From: Vulcanimicrobiia bacterium
Lineage (GTDB): Bacteria > Vulcanimicrobiota > Vulcanimicrobiia > Vulcanimicrobiales > Vulcanimicrobiaceae
Length of the DNA stretch: 64,000 nucleotides
Direction: 5' to 3'
NCBI GenBank assembly: GCA_025934645.1
Contig: JAICWY010000004.1
Span: 1-64,000 of the forward strand
Under the pieces are notes generated by a model. The model made no database searches. It had not been told where the DNA came from and saw nothing but the letters and a program-made list of their open reading frames with translations. This document shows, in pieces, positions 43,570-53,116 of this stretch (its first letter is position 1; every line of letters starts with the position of its first letter). Both the position numbers and the translations under genes were made by a program.

Positions 43570-45254
43570 CCCGTCGTCTGCATCGGATCGGTAATCGGCG
43601 CGCCCAACCCGATGCCGGCCTCTTTGAACAGCGCCTCGACGCGCTCGTTGATCGCGCGCCGCAGATCGAATTGGCGCAGCGGCGCCGTTTTCATGGATGC
43701 GCGGATCACCACGCCGTCCCGGCTGAGCGCGTCCACGCCGATCCATTCGACCGGCTCGAGCGCGACGCCGCGCCATTGGTCTTCTTGCGCCACCTCGTGG
43801 ATCGCCCGGCGCACGGTGGCGACGGCCTTTTGCATATCCGCTCCCGGGTCCACGGAGACGCGGTAATCGACGCGCGACCAGTTCCTGGAATGATTCACGA
43901 CGCTCGTCACGGTGCTGTGCGGAATCGTCACCAAGTTGCCCGCCATGTCGCGGAGCTGCGCGATCCGCAACGTGAGGTTTTCGACGATTCCGCTCTGAGC
44001 GTTGATCGTGATGTAATCGCCGACGACGTATTGATCTTCGAAGAGCACCAAGAAGCCGTTGACGAAATCGCGCACGAAATTCTGGGCGGCCAGCGTGATA
44101 CCAATCGCCGTCAATCCACCGAACGTCACCACAGACCACACCGGGATACCGACTTCGCCGAGCGTGACGAGCACCGCGACGAAAAGAAGCAAGAACGTTT
44201 TGAATCCGGAAAGCGCGAACGTCACGGTCGGAATGCGCAAAAGTTCTCGCGCGCGTTCTTCGGAGCTGCGATATTCCCGCGTGCGCCACGCGTCGCCCAA
44301 GCGGTTTATCGCGATGTCGAGCAGACGATTCACCAAACCGGTGGCAATCCACGTTGCGGCTACGGCCAGAAGCGTTTGCACGACGCGGTGGGCGAGCGGC
44401 GTCGTCTGCGGAAAGAGGAACAGCGCCCACACGATCGCCCCGAACCACGCCAGAACGAGCACCCAAATCAATGCAGCGACGGTGGCACGCAGCGCTTTGG
44501 CTTGGCGGCGCGGATCGCTCACGCGCAGCGCCAGCGCGACGAAATGCCGTCGCCCTTCGTGCGTGTTCGCAGTACTTTCCGGCTCCTGCACGCGATCGCG
44601 TTCCATCTGCATGCTGCGCATCTTGGAACGTTCCTCGATTCCGCCGATGCGGCGGCGCAACGGCAGAATGACGGCGAAAAACAGCAAGAGCGTGAACGCG
44701 ACGAGTGCGGCGGCCGCGATGCCGGTGTCCTTCGCGTTGCGCTTCTCTACCGCAGGCTGCCTTTTGATCAGCGCGCCGCGCAGCGCTTCGCTCAGGATCG
44801 GTTTCCACCACGCGGCGAGCGACGCGGCAGTCGTGCCGTGAAACTTCGCATCGGCCGGCGTCACAGTCAGCAGCGCCATGGGCGCTGAGTGACGGGCATC
44901 GGTCAGTTGGATCGCGGGCTGCCCATCTTGCCGAGCGATGCGCACGTCCAGCGTGTACGGATCGTAGACTGTCGCTCTTGCGCCTGTCCCGCCGACGACC
45001 GCAACCGCTTGCGCGAGCGCGTTCTCAATCGCGGCTTGCCGCTGCGCGATCGGAATGCCGCCGCTCTGCGGCGCCGCCGGATCGGCGATAGTGAGCAGAA
45101 AATCGCCGTCGAGCGTAATCGGCGCCGTTACGTAGAGGCCTTGTTGGCGGATGCCGCTCTGCGGCGCGGAACTCGCCGGCGCAATCAGTGATTGTGCCGG
45201 CGCCGCGGAGGCGCCCGCAAAAAAGACCAACAGGGCGAACAGAACGGCTCTCAT
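43566..45254 (-). CDS. MscS-type mechanosensitive channel
   Basis: A 562-residue protein with an N-terminal signal peptide (LFALLVFFAGASAAPAQ), a periplasmic domain of about 150 residues, several membrane helices and the MscS core: AIGITLAAQNFVRDFVNGFLVLFEDQYVVGDYITI followed by the cytoplasmic cage. It releases solutes on osmotic downshock. The gene overlaps priA by 4 nt on the same strand, so it may be made with it. Confidence 0.9.
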   Translation of the reverse strand: MRAVLFALLVFFAGASAAPAQSLIAPASSAPQSGIRQQGLYVTAPITLDGDFLLTIADPAAPQSGGIPIAQRQAAIENALAQAVAVVGGTGARATVYDPYTLDVRIARQDGQPAIQLTDARHSAPMALLTVTPADAKFHGTTAASLAAWWKPILSEALRGALIKRQPAVEKRNAKDTGIAAAALVAFTLLLFFAVILPLRRRIGGIEERSKMRSMQMERDRVQEPESTANTHEGRRHFVALALRVSDPRRQAKALRATVAALIWVLVLAWFGAIVWALFLFPQTTPLAHRVVQTLLAVAATWIATGLVNRLLDIAINRLGDAWRTREYRSSEERARELLRIPTVTFALSGFKTFLLLFVAVLVTLGEVGIPVWSVVTFGGLTAIGITLAAQNFVRDFVNGFLVLFEDQYVVGDYITINAQSGIVENLTLRIAQLRDMAGNLVTIPHSTVTSVVNHSRNWSRVDYRVSVDPGADMQKAVATVRRAIHEVAQEDQWRGVALEPVEWIGVDALSRDGVVIRASMKTAPLRQFDLRRAINERVEALFKEAGIGLGAPITDPMQTTG

Positions 45255-47611
45255 GGATCCACGTTTACTATCAACCTAGTGCTGCGCTCCCCCTTGGCGA
45301 GCGGAAGAACGCGCTCGCGGATTGCCGCGCGAGCTCTCTGCGCATCATTTGTCTTGAGCGCGATGCGAAACCGCCACTCCTCGTGAAGGCGTGCAATCGG
45401 ATACGGCGCCGGCCCCAAAATCTGCGCCGCGCCGCTCTCTTCCAGCGTCTGCGCGTAGCGCTTCGCCTGCGCCAGCGCGGCCGGCCGGCTGCGACCTGCA
45501 ACGCCCAAATAGATGAACGTCATCCACGGCGGATACCCGAGCGCGCGCCGCTCCTCCAGCTCGTGCCGCGCAAATCCGTCGTAATCGTGCCGGGCGGCGA
45601 ACGTGACGGCAGGATGCGTGGGCGAATAGGTTTGCACGATCGCTTCACCCGGACGGGCGCGCCCGCTTCGACCGCAGACCTGCGTGATCAGATCGAAGCT
45701 GCGTTCCGCGGCGCGAAATTCAGGCGCATGTAAGCCGATATCCGCGGCGATTACGCCTACCAAGGTGACCGTGGGAAAATCCAACCCCTTCGCGACCATC
45801 TGCGTTCCCACGAGCACGTCGCCTTCTTCGGCGAAGCGGTCCAGCAGGCGCGCATGATCGCCGACGCGCGTGGTCGTGTCGCCGTCCATGCGCACGATAC
45901 GCGCCGAGGGATACAACCGTTCAACTTCTTCTGCCACGCGCTGCGTGCCGGCGCCGAACTCTTTCACCGCCTCGCTGCCGCACGATTCGCATGCGCGCGG
46001 AACCGGACGTTGCGCATCGCAATAATGACAGCGCAACAGTCCTTCCGACCGGTGCAGCGTCAATGACACGCTGCAACGCGAGCATTCGGGCACGTTTCCG
46101 CATTCGCGGCACAGCAAGAAACCGGCGCTGCCGCGGCGGTTTACGAAAAGGACGGTTTTTTCGCCGCGCGCGAGGCGATCGTCCAACGCCTGTGCGAGCG
46201 GCGTGCTAAAAATCCGCCGGTTTCCGGCCTCGAACTCTTTGGCCATGTCCACCACGCGCACCGCGGGAAGCGGCTGAAGCGTGGCCCGTCCGCCGAGCCG
46301 CAGCAGCTCGATTTCACCGTCGAGCGCGCGGCTGTAGCTTTCCAGCGCGGGCGTCGCGCTGCCCAGCAGCAGCACGCCGTTCTCCAAACGCATGCGCTCG
46401 CGCGCGACCGTTACGGCGTTGTACCGGGGAACGGTATCTTGTTTGTACGAGGTTTCGTGCGCTTCGTCCACGACCAGCAGACGCACGTCGCGCAGCGGCG
46501 CAAACACGGCGCTGCGCGCGCCCACGACGACGTCGACATCGCCGCTCGCGCAGGCTTGCCATGCATCGTACCGCTCTCGATCCGAAAGCGCCGAATGCAA
46601 CACGGCGACGCGTTCGCCGAACGCTTCTTCGAAACGCCGCGCAGTCTGCGGCGTGAGCGAGATCTCGGGCACGAGCACGATCGCGCGCCCGCCGTCATTC
46701 AGCGCGTGCTTGATGGCCTCGATGTAGACGTAAGTTTTTCCGCTGCCGGTGATGCCGAAGAGCAAGGCTTCGGCGAAGGCGCGCGCATCGACCCGCCGGC
46801 ACAGCGCCTCGATCGCCTCGCGCTGTTCCGCCGTCGGCGGAAACGGTGCGGGCGTATCGCGGCGCGCGCGCGTTTTTGCAGGCGCGATCTCTTCTTCACG
46901 CAGTGCGCCCGCCTTTACGGCGCGCGCAAGAATCGCCGCGGAGAATCCGGCGAGCAGCGCGTCGGCACGCGGTACGCCGGGCTGTGCGCGCACGAACTCG
47001 AGCAGCGCCGACGCTTTCGGGCCGCGCACCGTGCCGTCTCCGGGATATAACGCCTTAAACCGGTATTCGTGCGTGCGCGGATCGACGAAGCGCCGTTCGC
47101 GGCGCAGATCGCCGCTGCGGACGAGCGCGTTTACGTGGCGCAGCAACGTACCGCGATCGCCGGCGCGCCGCGCTTCGGCATGGCGCAGCAATTGCTCGAG
47201 CGAGAAGCCGCCGCCAAAATCTTCACGGATAAGGCGCAACAAGCGCTCGGGAACGGCGCTCCGGCGCGCGTTCCCGCGCGCAACCGGAACGAAACTATCA
47301 ACCGTGCGTGGAACGGCGCCGCCGAGCACGATCGCGCCGAGCGCCTCACCAAGCGTGCAGATATAGCGATCGGCGACGAAGCGCGCGAGTGCGAGGCCCG
47401 TTTCATCGAAAGCTCGAGGAACGCCCGGATACGCCTCAACGCGCCGCAGCGGGCGATCCCATTCGCGCTCGGCGGGCGCTTCGACGACGAAGCCGACGTG
47501 TTCGCGCGTACCTATCGGGATGCGCACGACATCGCCAACCCGCAGCCGCAAATCGCCTGCGTCGTACGAGAGCGGCAGATCGAATCGCGACGAACGGATC
47601 GCCGCCAGCAC
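45251..47611 (-). CDS. priA: Primosomal replication restart helicase PriA
   Basis: PriA restarts stalled forks. 786 residues: a 3' DNA-binding domain, a winged helix, then helicase lobes with LFGITGSGKT and VVDEAHETSY, and a zinc-binding insert with four CxxC pairs (CRECGNVPECSRC and CHYCDAQRPVPRACESCG). All eight cysteines are present. The aroB gene ends 14 bp upstream. Confidence 0.97.
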   Translation of the reverse strand: MLAAIRSSRFDLPLSYDAGDLRLRVGDVVRIPIGTREHVGFVVEAPAEREWDRPLRRVEAYPGVPRAFDETGLALARFVADRYICTLGEALGAIVLGGAVPRTVDSFVPVARGNARRSAVPERLLRLIREDFGGGFSLEQLLRHAEARRAGDRGTLLRHVNALVRSGDLRRERRFVDPRTHEYRFKALYPGDGTVRGPKASALLEFVRAQPGVPRADALLAGFSAAILARAVKAGALREEEIAPAKTRARRDTPAPFPPTAEQREAIEALCRRVDARAFAEALLFGITGSGKTYVYIEAIKHALNDGGRAIVLVPEISLTPQTARRFEEAFGERVAVLHSALSDRERYDAWQACASGDVDVVVGARSAVFAPLRDVRLLVVDEAHETSYKQDTVPRYNAVTVARERMRLENGVLLLGSATPALESYSRALDGEIELLRLGGRATLQPLPAVRVVDMAKEFEAGNRRIFSTPLAQALDDRLARGEKTVLFVNRRGSAGFLLCRECGNVPECSRCSVSLTLHRSEGLLRCHYCDAQRPVPRACESCGSEAVKEFGAGTQRVAEEVERLYPSARIVRMDGDTTTRVGDHARLLDRFAEEGDVLVGTQMVAKGLDFPTVTLVGVIAADIGLHAPEFRAAERSFDLITQVCGRSGRARPGEAIVQTYSPTHPAVTFAARHDYDGFARHELEERRALGYPPWMTFIYLGVAGRSRPAALAQAKRYAQTLEESGAAQILGPAPYPIARLHEEWRFRIALKTNDAQRARAAIRERVLPLAKGERSTRLIVNVDP

Positions 47612-47625
47612 TTCCGCGCTGCGAA

Positions 47626-48687
47626 TCAGCGGAATTCGCCGGCTCCCGGCGGCGCGTTCAAGCGCGAAAGCACCGCGCGCACTTGGCCGTCGCGGGCGAC
47701 GACGCCGTACTCCACGTCGCCGATGGCTCGGGGCAGGACGAATCGCAACACGCCGCCGCGCTTCTTTTTGTCCGACTGCATGGCCGGGAACACGCCGGCC
47801 GGAGACTCACTGGTCGCCATCGGCAATTTCAACAATGCAAGCAGCGCGAGCACGCGCAAATGTTCGTCGCGCGAAAAACGCCCCGTGCGCAGCGCGAGCA
47901 AACCCGCGGCGCGAAGGCCGATCGACACGCCGGCGCCGTGCGAAACGCGGTACCCCGACGCGCGTTCGATGGCGTGCCCGAACGTATGTCCCAGATTGAG
48001 CACTTCGCGCAAACCGTGCTCCATGCGGTCGTCGTTAACCACCGCGACCTTTACGGCCAGCGCATCCTGCACGATCGTTTCCCACGGCCAGCGCCAAAAC
48101 GGATGCGGCGCGAGCGTTTCGAGCGCATCGAAAAGATCGTGCCCTTCGATGATGCCGTGTTTGACGATCTCCGCGAGGCCTTCGCGCATATGGCGGTACG
48201 GCAGAGTCTGCAAGGCATCCACGTGAGCGAAGACGGCGATAGGGTCGCGGAACGTCCCTGCGAGATTTTTTCCGGCCGGCAGATCGACGCCGTTTTTTCC
48301 GCCGATCGCCGCATCCACCATCGCTACCAAACTGGTAGCTACGTGCACGTACGGAACGCCGCGCATGTATGCCGCTGCGGCGAATCCGAACAGGTCGGAT
48401 GCGACGCCGCCGCCGACGCCTACGATCGTGGTCGCGCGATCCGCCCCCACGCGCACGAGCGTTTCCAAAACCGTTTGCAGCGTCGAGAGCGTTTTGCGCC
48501 GCTCGCCCAGCGCGAACGCCTCGATGCCGAGCCGTCCCCGTATGCCGTTGGTGAGCGCGCGGGCTTCGGTCAGTACGTTAACATCGCACAGCACCACGAA
48601 CCGTTCGATACCGCGATCGCGCATGAACGCCCGCAGGGGCGCGCGGGCAGAACCTTCCACCGCAATCGGATAGCCGATCGCGTTCAC
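47626..48687 (-). CDS. aroB: 3-Dehydroquinate synthase
   Basis: Second step of the shikimate pathway; uses NAD and a divalent metal. The 353 residues have GVGGGVASDLFGFAAAAYMRG, VHVATSLVAMVDAAIGGKNGVDLPAGKN (the lysine/asparagine loop) and LNLGHTFGHAIER with metal histidines. It overlaps aroK by 4 nt. Confidence 0.97.
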   Translation of the reverse strand: MNAIGYPIAVEGSARAPLRAFMRDRGIERFVVLCDVNVLTEARALTNGIRGRLGIEAFALGERRKTLSTLQTVLETLVRVGADRATTIVGVGGGVASDLFGFAAAAYMRGVPYVHVATSLVAMVDAAIGGKNGVDLPAGKNLAGTFRDPIAVFAHVDALQTLPYRHMREGLAEIVKHGIIEGHDLFDALETLAPHPFWRWPWETIVQDALAVKVAVVNDDRMEHGLREVLNLGHTFGHAIERASGYRVSHGAGVSIGLRAAGLLALRTGRFSRDEHLRVLALLALLKLPMATSESPAGVFPAMQSDKKKRGGVLRFVLPRAIGDVEYGVVARDGQVRAVLSRLNAPPGAGEFR

Positions 48688-49205
48688 AGTTCGATGTTCT
48701 TTTTGTTCAGCCAGCCGACGATGTCGTCGACGATCTGCGCGGTGCTCATGTCGGCGGCTTCGGCAACATAATCGGCATGCGAATAGCGGGGCATGCGCTG
48801 CTTGTAGAGATCCTTGATCTTCAGGAGCGAAGGCGTGGGACCGATGAGCGGGCGCACGCGTTTGCTGCGTCGCAGACGCCCCAGGATTTGCTCCGGCGGC
48901 ACTTTGATGAACACGCGGTACGTGCGTTTCTTGAGCAACTTTAACGTCTCGTCGTAGGTCACTGCGCCGCCGCCGAGGGCGATAACGCCCGGCTCTTCCT
49001 CGAGCACGTGCGCGATGGCGTCGTGCTCGTAGATGCGGAACTGCTTCTCGCCCTGCGCGTAAAAAATATCGCTGATCGGTCCGTGCGCTTCGACGACGAG
49101 ATCGTCGATGTCGTAAAATCGCACGCCGAGTTTGCGCGCCAGCTTCTTACCGATGGTCGATTTCCCGGCCGCCATAAATCCGGTTAACGCTAAATGCCGC
49201 TTCAT
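48684..49205 (-). CDS. aroK: Shikimate kinase
   Basis: Phosphorylates shikimate at position 3 with ATP. 173 residues; P-loop GFMAAGKST at 9-17, followed by YDIDDLVVEAHG and GGGAVTYDET, which bind shikimate. Overlaps both aroC and aroB by 4 nt, so three aromatic genes are tightly coupled. Confidence 0.96.
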   Translation of the reverse strand: MKRHLALTGFMAAGKSTIGKKLARKLGVRFYDIDDLVVEAHGPISDIFYAQGEKQFRIYEHDAIAHVLEEEPGVIALGGGAVTYDETLKLLKKRTYRVFIKVPPEQILGRLRRSKRVRPLIGPTPSLLKIKDLYKQRMPRYSHADYVAEAADMSTAQIVDDIVGWLNKKNIEL

Positions 49206-50356
49206 GGCACTGTGTCGAACAGGCGCGACGCCGCTTCGTTGCTGCGGCGCAGGTTATCCAGCGTCTCTTCGAGCGAATCGCCGCCGTATTTCTCGAGCAC
49301 CGGCGCAACGAGCGCAAGGCGCACCATAGCCTCGCCGACCACCGCCGCTGCCGGGACGACGCACACGTCGCTGCGCACGATCGATGCCGGCGCGTCGGTG
49401 CCTTCGTGCAAGTTCACCGACGGGAGCGCTTTCATCAGCGTAGGAATCGGTTTGACGCTCACGCGCAGCGTAATGGCTTGACCGTTGCTCATGCCGCCCT
49501 CGATGCCGCCTGCGCGGTTACTCGGCCGCACGACGTTGCCTTCTTCCAACGCGAACACATCGTGGGCCGACGAACCGGGGCGCGATGCGACATCTGCTCC
49601 CAAGCCGACCTCGACCGCTTTTACGGTCTGCATCGCCATGAGGGCGCCGGCGAGCACGCCGTCCAGCCGCGTATCGGGTTGACGGTTGCTGCCGATGCCG
49701 GCCGGAACGCCGTCGACCCGGACTATGTACTGTCCACCGAGCGTATCGCCCGCGGCTTTGGCCGCATCGATTGCGGCGATCATCTGCTGCGCGGTTTCGG
49801 GATGCGGGCAGCGCACGTCGCTCTGCTCGACGTCGTGTTGCGAGAATTCGTCGAGCTCGGGCGCCTCCACGCTTCCGATGCGGTGCACGTACGATCGGGT
49901 GGAGATGCCGAGCGCTTCCAGCAACTGCTCGCAGATCGCGCCCAGTGCGACGCGCATCGCCGTCTCACGCGCGCTCGCGCGTTCGAGCACGTTGCGAAGA
50001 TCGCGGTGCCGGTATTTTAGCGCGCCGGCGTAATCGGCGTGTCCGGGCCGGGGATTGGTGAGCGGCTTTCCACTGCCTGCGATCGGGTCCATCAGCGCGC
50101 GTACGTTTTCGAAATCGCGGTTGCGGATGAGAATCGAAATGGGCGAGCCGAGCGTGTAGGAGCCGCGCACGCCGGCTAAAAATTCGATCTCGTCGCGTTC
50201 GATTTTCATGCGGCCGCCGCGGCCGTGTCCGCCTTGGCGCTTGCGCAGCTCGCCGTTAATTTTTTCCGCGTCCAAGCGCAGACCGGCCGGAATGCCGTCG
50301 AGAATGCCTACCAATGCGGGTCCGTGCGATTCGCCCGCCGTCAAATACCGGAACAT
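49202..50356 (-). CDS. aroC: Chorismate synthase
   Basis: Makes chorismate from EPSP with reduced FMN. The ATG at 50356 starts MFRYLTAGESHGPALVGILDG, the family start, giving 384 residues. Also GRGGRMKIERDEIEFLAG, GHADYAGALKYRHRDLRNVLERASARETAMRVALG and GGIEGGMSNGQ. First of aroC-aroK-aroB-priA-mscS. Confidence 0.97.
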   Translation of the reverse strand: MFRYLTAGESHGPALVGILDGIPAGLRLDAEKINGELRKRQGGHGRGGRMKIERDEIEFLAGVRGSYTLGSPISILIRNRDFENVRALMDPIAGSGKPLTNPRPGHADYAGALKYRHRDLRNVLERASARETAMRVALGAICEQLLEALGISTRSYVHRIGSVEAPELDEFSQHDVEQSDVRCPHPETAQQMIAAIDAAKAAGDTLGGQYIVRVDGVPAGIGSNRQPDTRLDGVLAGALMAMQTVKAVEVGLGADVASRPGSSAHDVFALEEGNVVRPSNRAGGIEGGMSNGQAITLRVSVKPIPTLMKALPSVNLHEGTDAPASIVRSDVCVVPAAAVVGEAMVRLALVAPVLEKYGGDSLEETLDNLRRSNEAASRLFDTVP

Positions 50357-50399
50357 CCGCCTCTTCTTAGGCCCGGGCGGGAGCCGCGCCTGTAACGCG

Positions 50400-51182
50400 T
50401 CAGCGCATGTCGATCGAAAGCATCGAAATCGAACCGCCGTCGATACCTTCAACCGGGAAGGTGACGGTGTCTTCGGGCCGGCGCACGCCCAAAACATAGA
50501 CGAGCGGCAGATAATGGTCGGGCGTCGGCGCCGAGAGCAACGCATCGCGGCCCAGCGCTTCATACTCGACCAGCGGCATGTCGTCGCCGGCAAGGACGAG
50601 TTCGCGGACGCGCGCATCGAATCGCGCCGCCCAATCGAACGCACCGGCGGGGTGGCGTCCCCAGGCGTACGCGTGCAGATTGTGCACGATGTTACCGCTG
50701 CCCAGGATGAGTACGCCCTCTTCACGCAGCGGCGCAAGCCGTTTGGCGAGATCGTAATGGAACCGGGGAGGCTTGGTTTCGTCGATGCTCAGCTGCACGA
50801 CCGGAACGTCGGCTTCGGGAAACACGTGACAAAGAACCGACCACGTGCCGTGATCGAAGCCCCACGAGTCGTCGAGCGCGACGGGTGTCGCGGGCTCGAT
50901 CAGATCGCGAATGCGGCGCGCCAGCGCGGGATCGCCCGGCGCGGGATAGCGCACCTCGAACAACTCGCGCGGAAAGCCGCCGAAATCGTGAATTGTGCGC
51001 GGACTTTCCGACGCCGTGACGCCGGTGTACTCGACGTACCAGTGCGCGGAGATCGCTAAAACGGCCTTCGGCCGCGGCATACCGCGGCCGATAGCGTTCC
51101 ATTTACGCGCGTACGGATTCTCCGTAATCGCGTTCATCGGATTGCCGTGACCGAAAAAGATCGCCGGCATCGCGGCGTTCAT
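50400..51182 (-). CDS. LigB-type extradiol dioxygenase (YgiD-like)
   Basis: A 260-residue member of the class III extradiol family related to 4,5-DOPA dioxygenase YgiD. Key regions: FFGHGNPMNAI, ISAHWYVE, DDSWGFDHGTWSVL and ILGSGNIVHNLHA, which supply the metal histidines. ATG 51182 overlaps the yceI end as ATGA. Substrate unknown. Confidence 0.88.
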   Translation of the reverse strand: MNAAMPAIFFGHGNPMNAITENPYARKWNAIGRGMPRPKAVLAISAHWYVEYTGVTASESPRTIHDFGGFPRELFEVRYPAPGDPALARRIRDLIEPATPVALDDSWGFDHGTWSVLCHVFPEADVPVVQLSIDETKPPRFHYDLAKRLAPLREEGVLILGSGNIVHNLHAYAWGRHPAGAFDWAARFDARVRELVLAGDDMPLVEYEALGRDALLSAPTPDHYLPLVYVLGVRRPEDTVTFPVEGIDGGSISMLSIDMR

Positions 51183-51727
51183 TGCTGCAGAACCGCCTGC
51201 ACATTCAATTCGATCCGCACCTCTTCGCTCACGAGCATACCGCCCGTTTCGAGCGCCTGATTCCAGCTCAAACCGAAATCTTTGCGGTTGATTTTCGTTT
51301 GCGCGCTGAAGGAAACGCGCTGACCGCCCCACGGATCCGATCCGCGGCCTTCGAATTCGCCGTCCAGCACGACTTCGCGGGTGACGCCGTGCAGCGTCAG
51401 GTCGCCGTAGACGCGGAAACTCTCGCCGTCACCCTCGATGCGCGTGCTCTTATACGTAAGTTGCGGAAAGCGTTCGACGTCGAAGAAGTCGGCGGAGCGC
51501 AGATGGCCGTCGCGCTGTGCCTCGCGGGTGTCGACGGACGAGGCGTCAATGACGGCCGCGATGGCGGTGGGGACGCTGCTGCCGGGCGCCAGGGCAATCG
51601 AGCCGGACACGGCGCCGAAGCGGCCGCGCACTTTGGTGATCATCATGTGGCGGACGACGAATTCCACGCTGGAGTGCGTCGCGTCGATCGCGTAGGTCTG
51701 CTGTAGTTGCGTAACGGTGCTGCTCAT
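51179..51727 (-). CDS. YceI-family protein
   Basis: A 182-residue lipocalin-like protein that binds isoprenoid lipids. YAIDATHSSVEFVVRHMMITKVRGRF is the family start; FSAQTKINRKDFGLSWN the later signature. It lacks a signal peptide, so it is probably cytoplasmic. It is first of a two-gene operon with the dioxygenase and divergent from an HxlR regulator. Confidence 0.92.
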   Translation of the reverse strand: MSSTVTQLQQTYAIDATHSSVEFVVRHMMITKVRGRFGAVSGSIALAPGSSVPTAIAAVIDASSVDTREAQRDGHLRSADFFDVERFPQLTYKSTRIEGDGESFRVYGDLTLHGVTREVVLDGEFEGRGSDPWGGQRVSFSAQTKINRKDFGLSWNQALETGGMLVSEEVRIELNVQAVLQQ

Positions 51728-51749
51728 AGTTCTTATCCTCTGCTGTCTA

Positions 51750-51772
51750 CTTGGTTGCCGTTCGCAGCCAAG
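51750..51772. promoter_or_regulatory. Candidate HxlR operator between yceI and hxlR-like genes
   Basis: A 9-5-9 inverted repeat, CTTGGTTGC-CGTTC-GCAGCCAAG, with one mismatch, in the 125-bp divergent spacer. Its size and place suit a dimeric winged-helix regulator that controls both directions. Confidence 0.5.
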
Positions 51773-51852
51773 TGTGATATCGTTGTGTCAGTAACTATTT
51801 CATACCAGCCTACTCTTTACAAGAACGCACCTTTCCGTAGCCGAGTAACCAA

Positions 51853-52230
51853 ATGGAAACCACCCTTACCGATGCCGAGGTTTACCAAGGCAACTGCCCC
51901 ACCCGCGAGATCCTCAACCGCATCGCCGACAAATGGACGACGCTCCTTATCGGCTTGCTCGCTCAGACGGAGAGCCGGCGCTTTAACGAGCTTCGCCGCG
52001 CGATCGGGGGCATTTCCCAAAAGATGCTTACCCAGACATTGCGCGACATGGAACGCGACGGTCTCGTGCGCCGGAAGATGTACGCAGAGATTCCGCCGCG
52101 GGTCGAATACTCGCTTACGCCGCTCGGAAAAACGCTGTGCGAGCCGCTCGACGCGCTTCGCAAGTGGGCGCAAGATCATTTACAGGAAGTACGCGAATCG
52201 CAAGAAGCATTCGACAAACGCGCGCCTTAA
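51853..52230 (+). CDS. HxlR-family transcription regulator
   Basis: A 125-residue winged-helix regulator. The early Cys in YQGNCPTREILNRIADKWTTLLI is where HxlR proteins often sense electrophiles. RFNELRRAIGGISQKMLTQTLRDMERDGLV is the DNA-binding part. Its gene is divergent from yceI-ygiD, which are the likely targets. Confidence 0.92.
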   Translation: METTLTDAEVYQGNCPTREILNRIADKWTTLLIGLLAQTESRRFNELRRAIGGISQKMLTQTLRDMERDGLVRRKMYAEIPPRVEYSLTPLGKTLCEPLDALRKWAQDHLQEVRESQEAFDKRAP

Positions 52231-52297
52231 TGTGATTGCGCCTGCGCTTGCGGGTAGATTACCGTCCGGATTTTTGAACGCGGTAAGGATGAACGCA

Positions 52298-52447
52298 ATG
52301 CAGGACGACTGGGCCCTCCTCGGATTATACGAACAGATAGTCGGCGCGACGGCGCTATCGATTTCACGCGCCGGGCGCGTCGTGGAGCTGCACGTTCGCA
52401 CGCAGCATTGCGACCTGCGCTACCGCACCGAATTGTACTGGCGGTAG
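52298..52447 (+). CDS. Possible small protein of 49 residues
   Basis: ATG at 52298 with AAGGA about 8 nt before it (a second ATG at 52289 is too near it). MQDDWALLGLYEQIVGATALSI is the start; the end is basic with aromatic residues. Unknown, perhaps real; the 70 bp before and 80 bp after show nothing else. Confidence 0.4.
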   Translation: MQDDWALLGLYEQIVGATALSISRAGRVVELHVRTQHCDLRYRTELYWR

Positions 52448-52526
52448 CGCGCAGCGGCCAAGCCGCAGCATAACACCCGCGCAAGCAACGCCGTTTACCG
52501 CGCACGGCGCCGGGTATCCCGATTCC

Positions 52527-53111
52527 ATGGCAATGACAAACCGGCTCGAAGGCATGAAGGTCGCGATCCTGCTCGAAAGCATGTTCGAGCAAGTCGAAAT
52601 GACCGAGCCTCGCAAAGCACTGGACGACGCGGGCGCGAAAACTGTATTGATTTCACCGCAGCCCGACAAAGTGCAAGGCGTGCATCACGACGACAAAGGC
52701 GACGCGTTTCCCGTCGATCTGCAATTGGATAAAGCAGACCCGGAGCAATACGACGCCCTTCTTCTCCCGGGCGGGGTGGCGAACCCCGATCGCTTACGCA
52801 TGAACCGCAAGGCGATGCAATTCGTAAAAAGTTTCGTAGACGCAGGCAAACCGATTGCGGCAATCTGCCACGGACCATGGTCGCTGGTGGAAACCGACGC
52901 CGTGCGCGGGTTGCGCATGACGTCCTGGCCGTCGGTGCAGACCGACATCCGCAACGCGGGCGGCAACTGGGTCGACGAACCCAGCGTAACGGATCGCAAC
53001 ATCACGACCAGCCGCAAACCCGACGACATTCCCAAATTCAACGAAGCGATGCTGCACCTGTTCGAGGAATCGCGAACGCGCGGCGAACTGCGGCAGCACG
53101 CCAACGCCTAA
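52527..53111 (+). CDS. PfpI/DJ-1 family protein
   Basis: A 194-residue class I glutamine-amidotransferase-like protein. The nucleophile is C114 followed by H115 in AAICHGPWSL; E17 (LLESMFEQVE) is the partner. Members deglycate or act as proteases and chaperones under stress. Ends 5 bp from the convergent pilQ end. Confidence 0.9.
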   Translation: MAMTNRLEGMKVAILLESMFEQVEMTEPRKALDDAGAKTVLISPQPDKVQGVHHDDKGDAFPVDLQLDKADPEQYDALLLPGGVANPDRLRMNRKAMQFVKSFVDAGKPIAAICHGPWSLVETDAVRGLRMTSWPSVQTDIRNAGGNWVDEPSVTDRNITTSRKPDDIPKFNEAMLHLFEESRTRGELRQHANA

Positions 53112-53116
53112 CGGAC

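Noticed and set aside
42708-44888. 726-codon plus-strand frame across the ThrE-like and MscS genes
   Set aside because: Runs over two well-identified genes on both strands and has the composition of an antisense shadow.
47308-48771. 487-codon plus-strand frame opposite priA and aroB
   Set aside because: Antisense shadow; no start signal and no motif.
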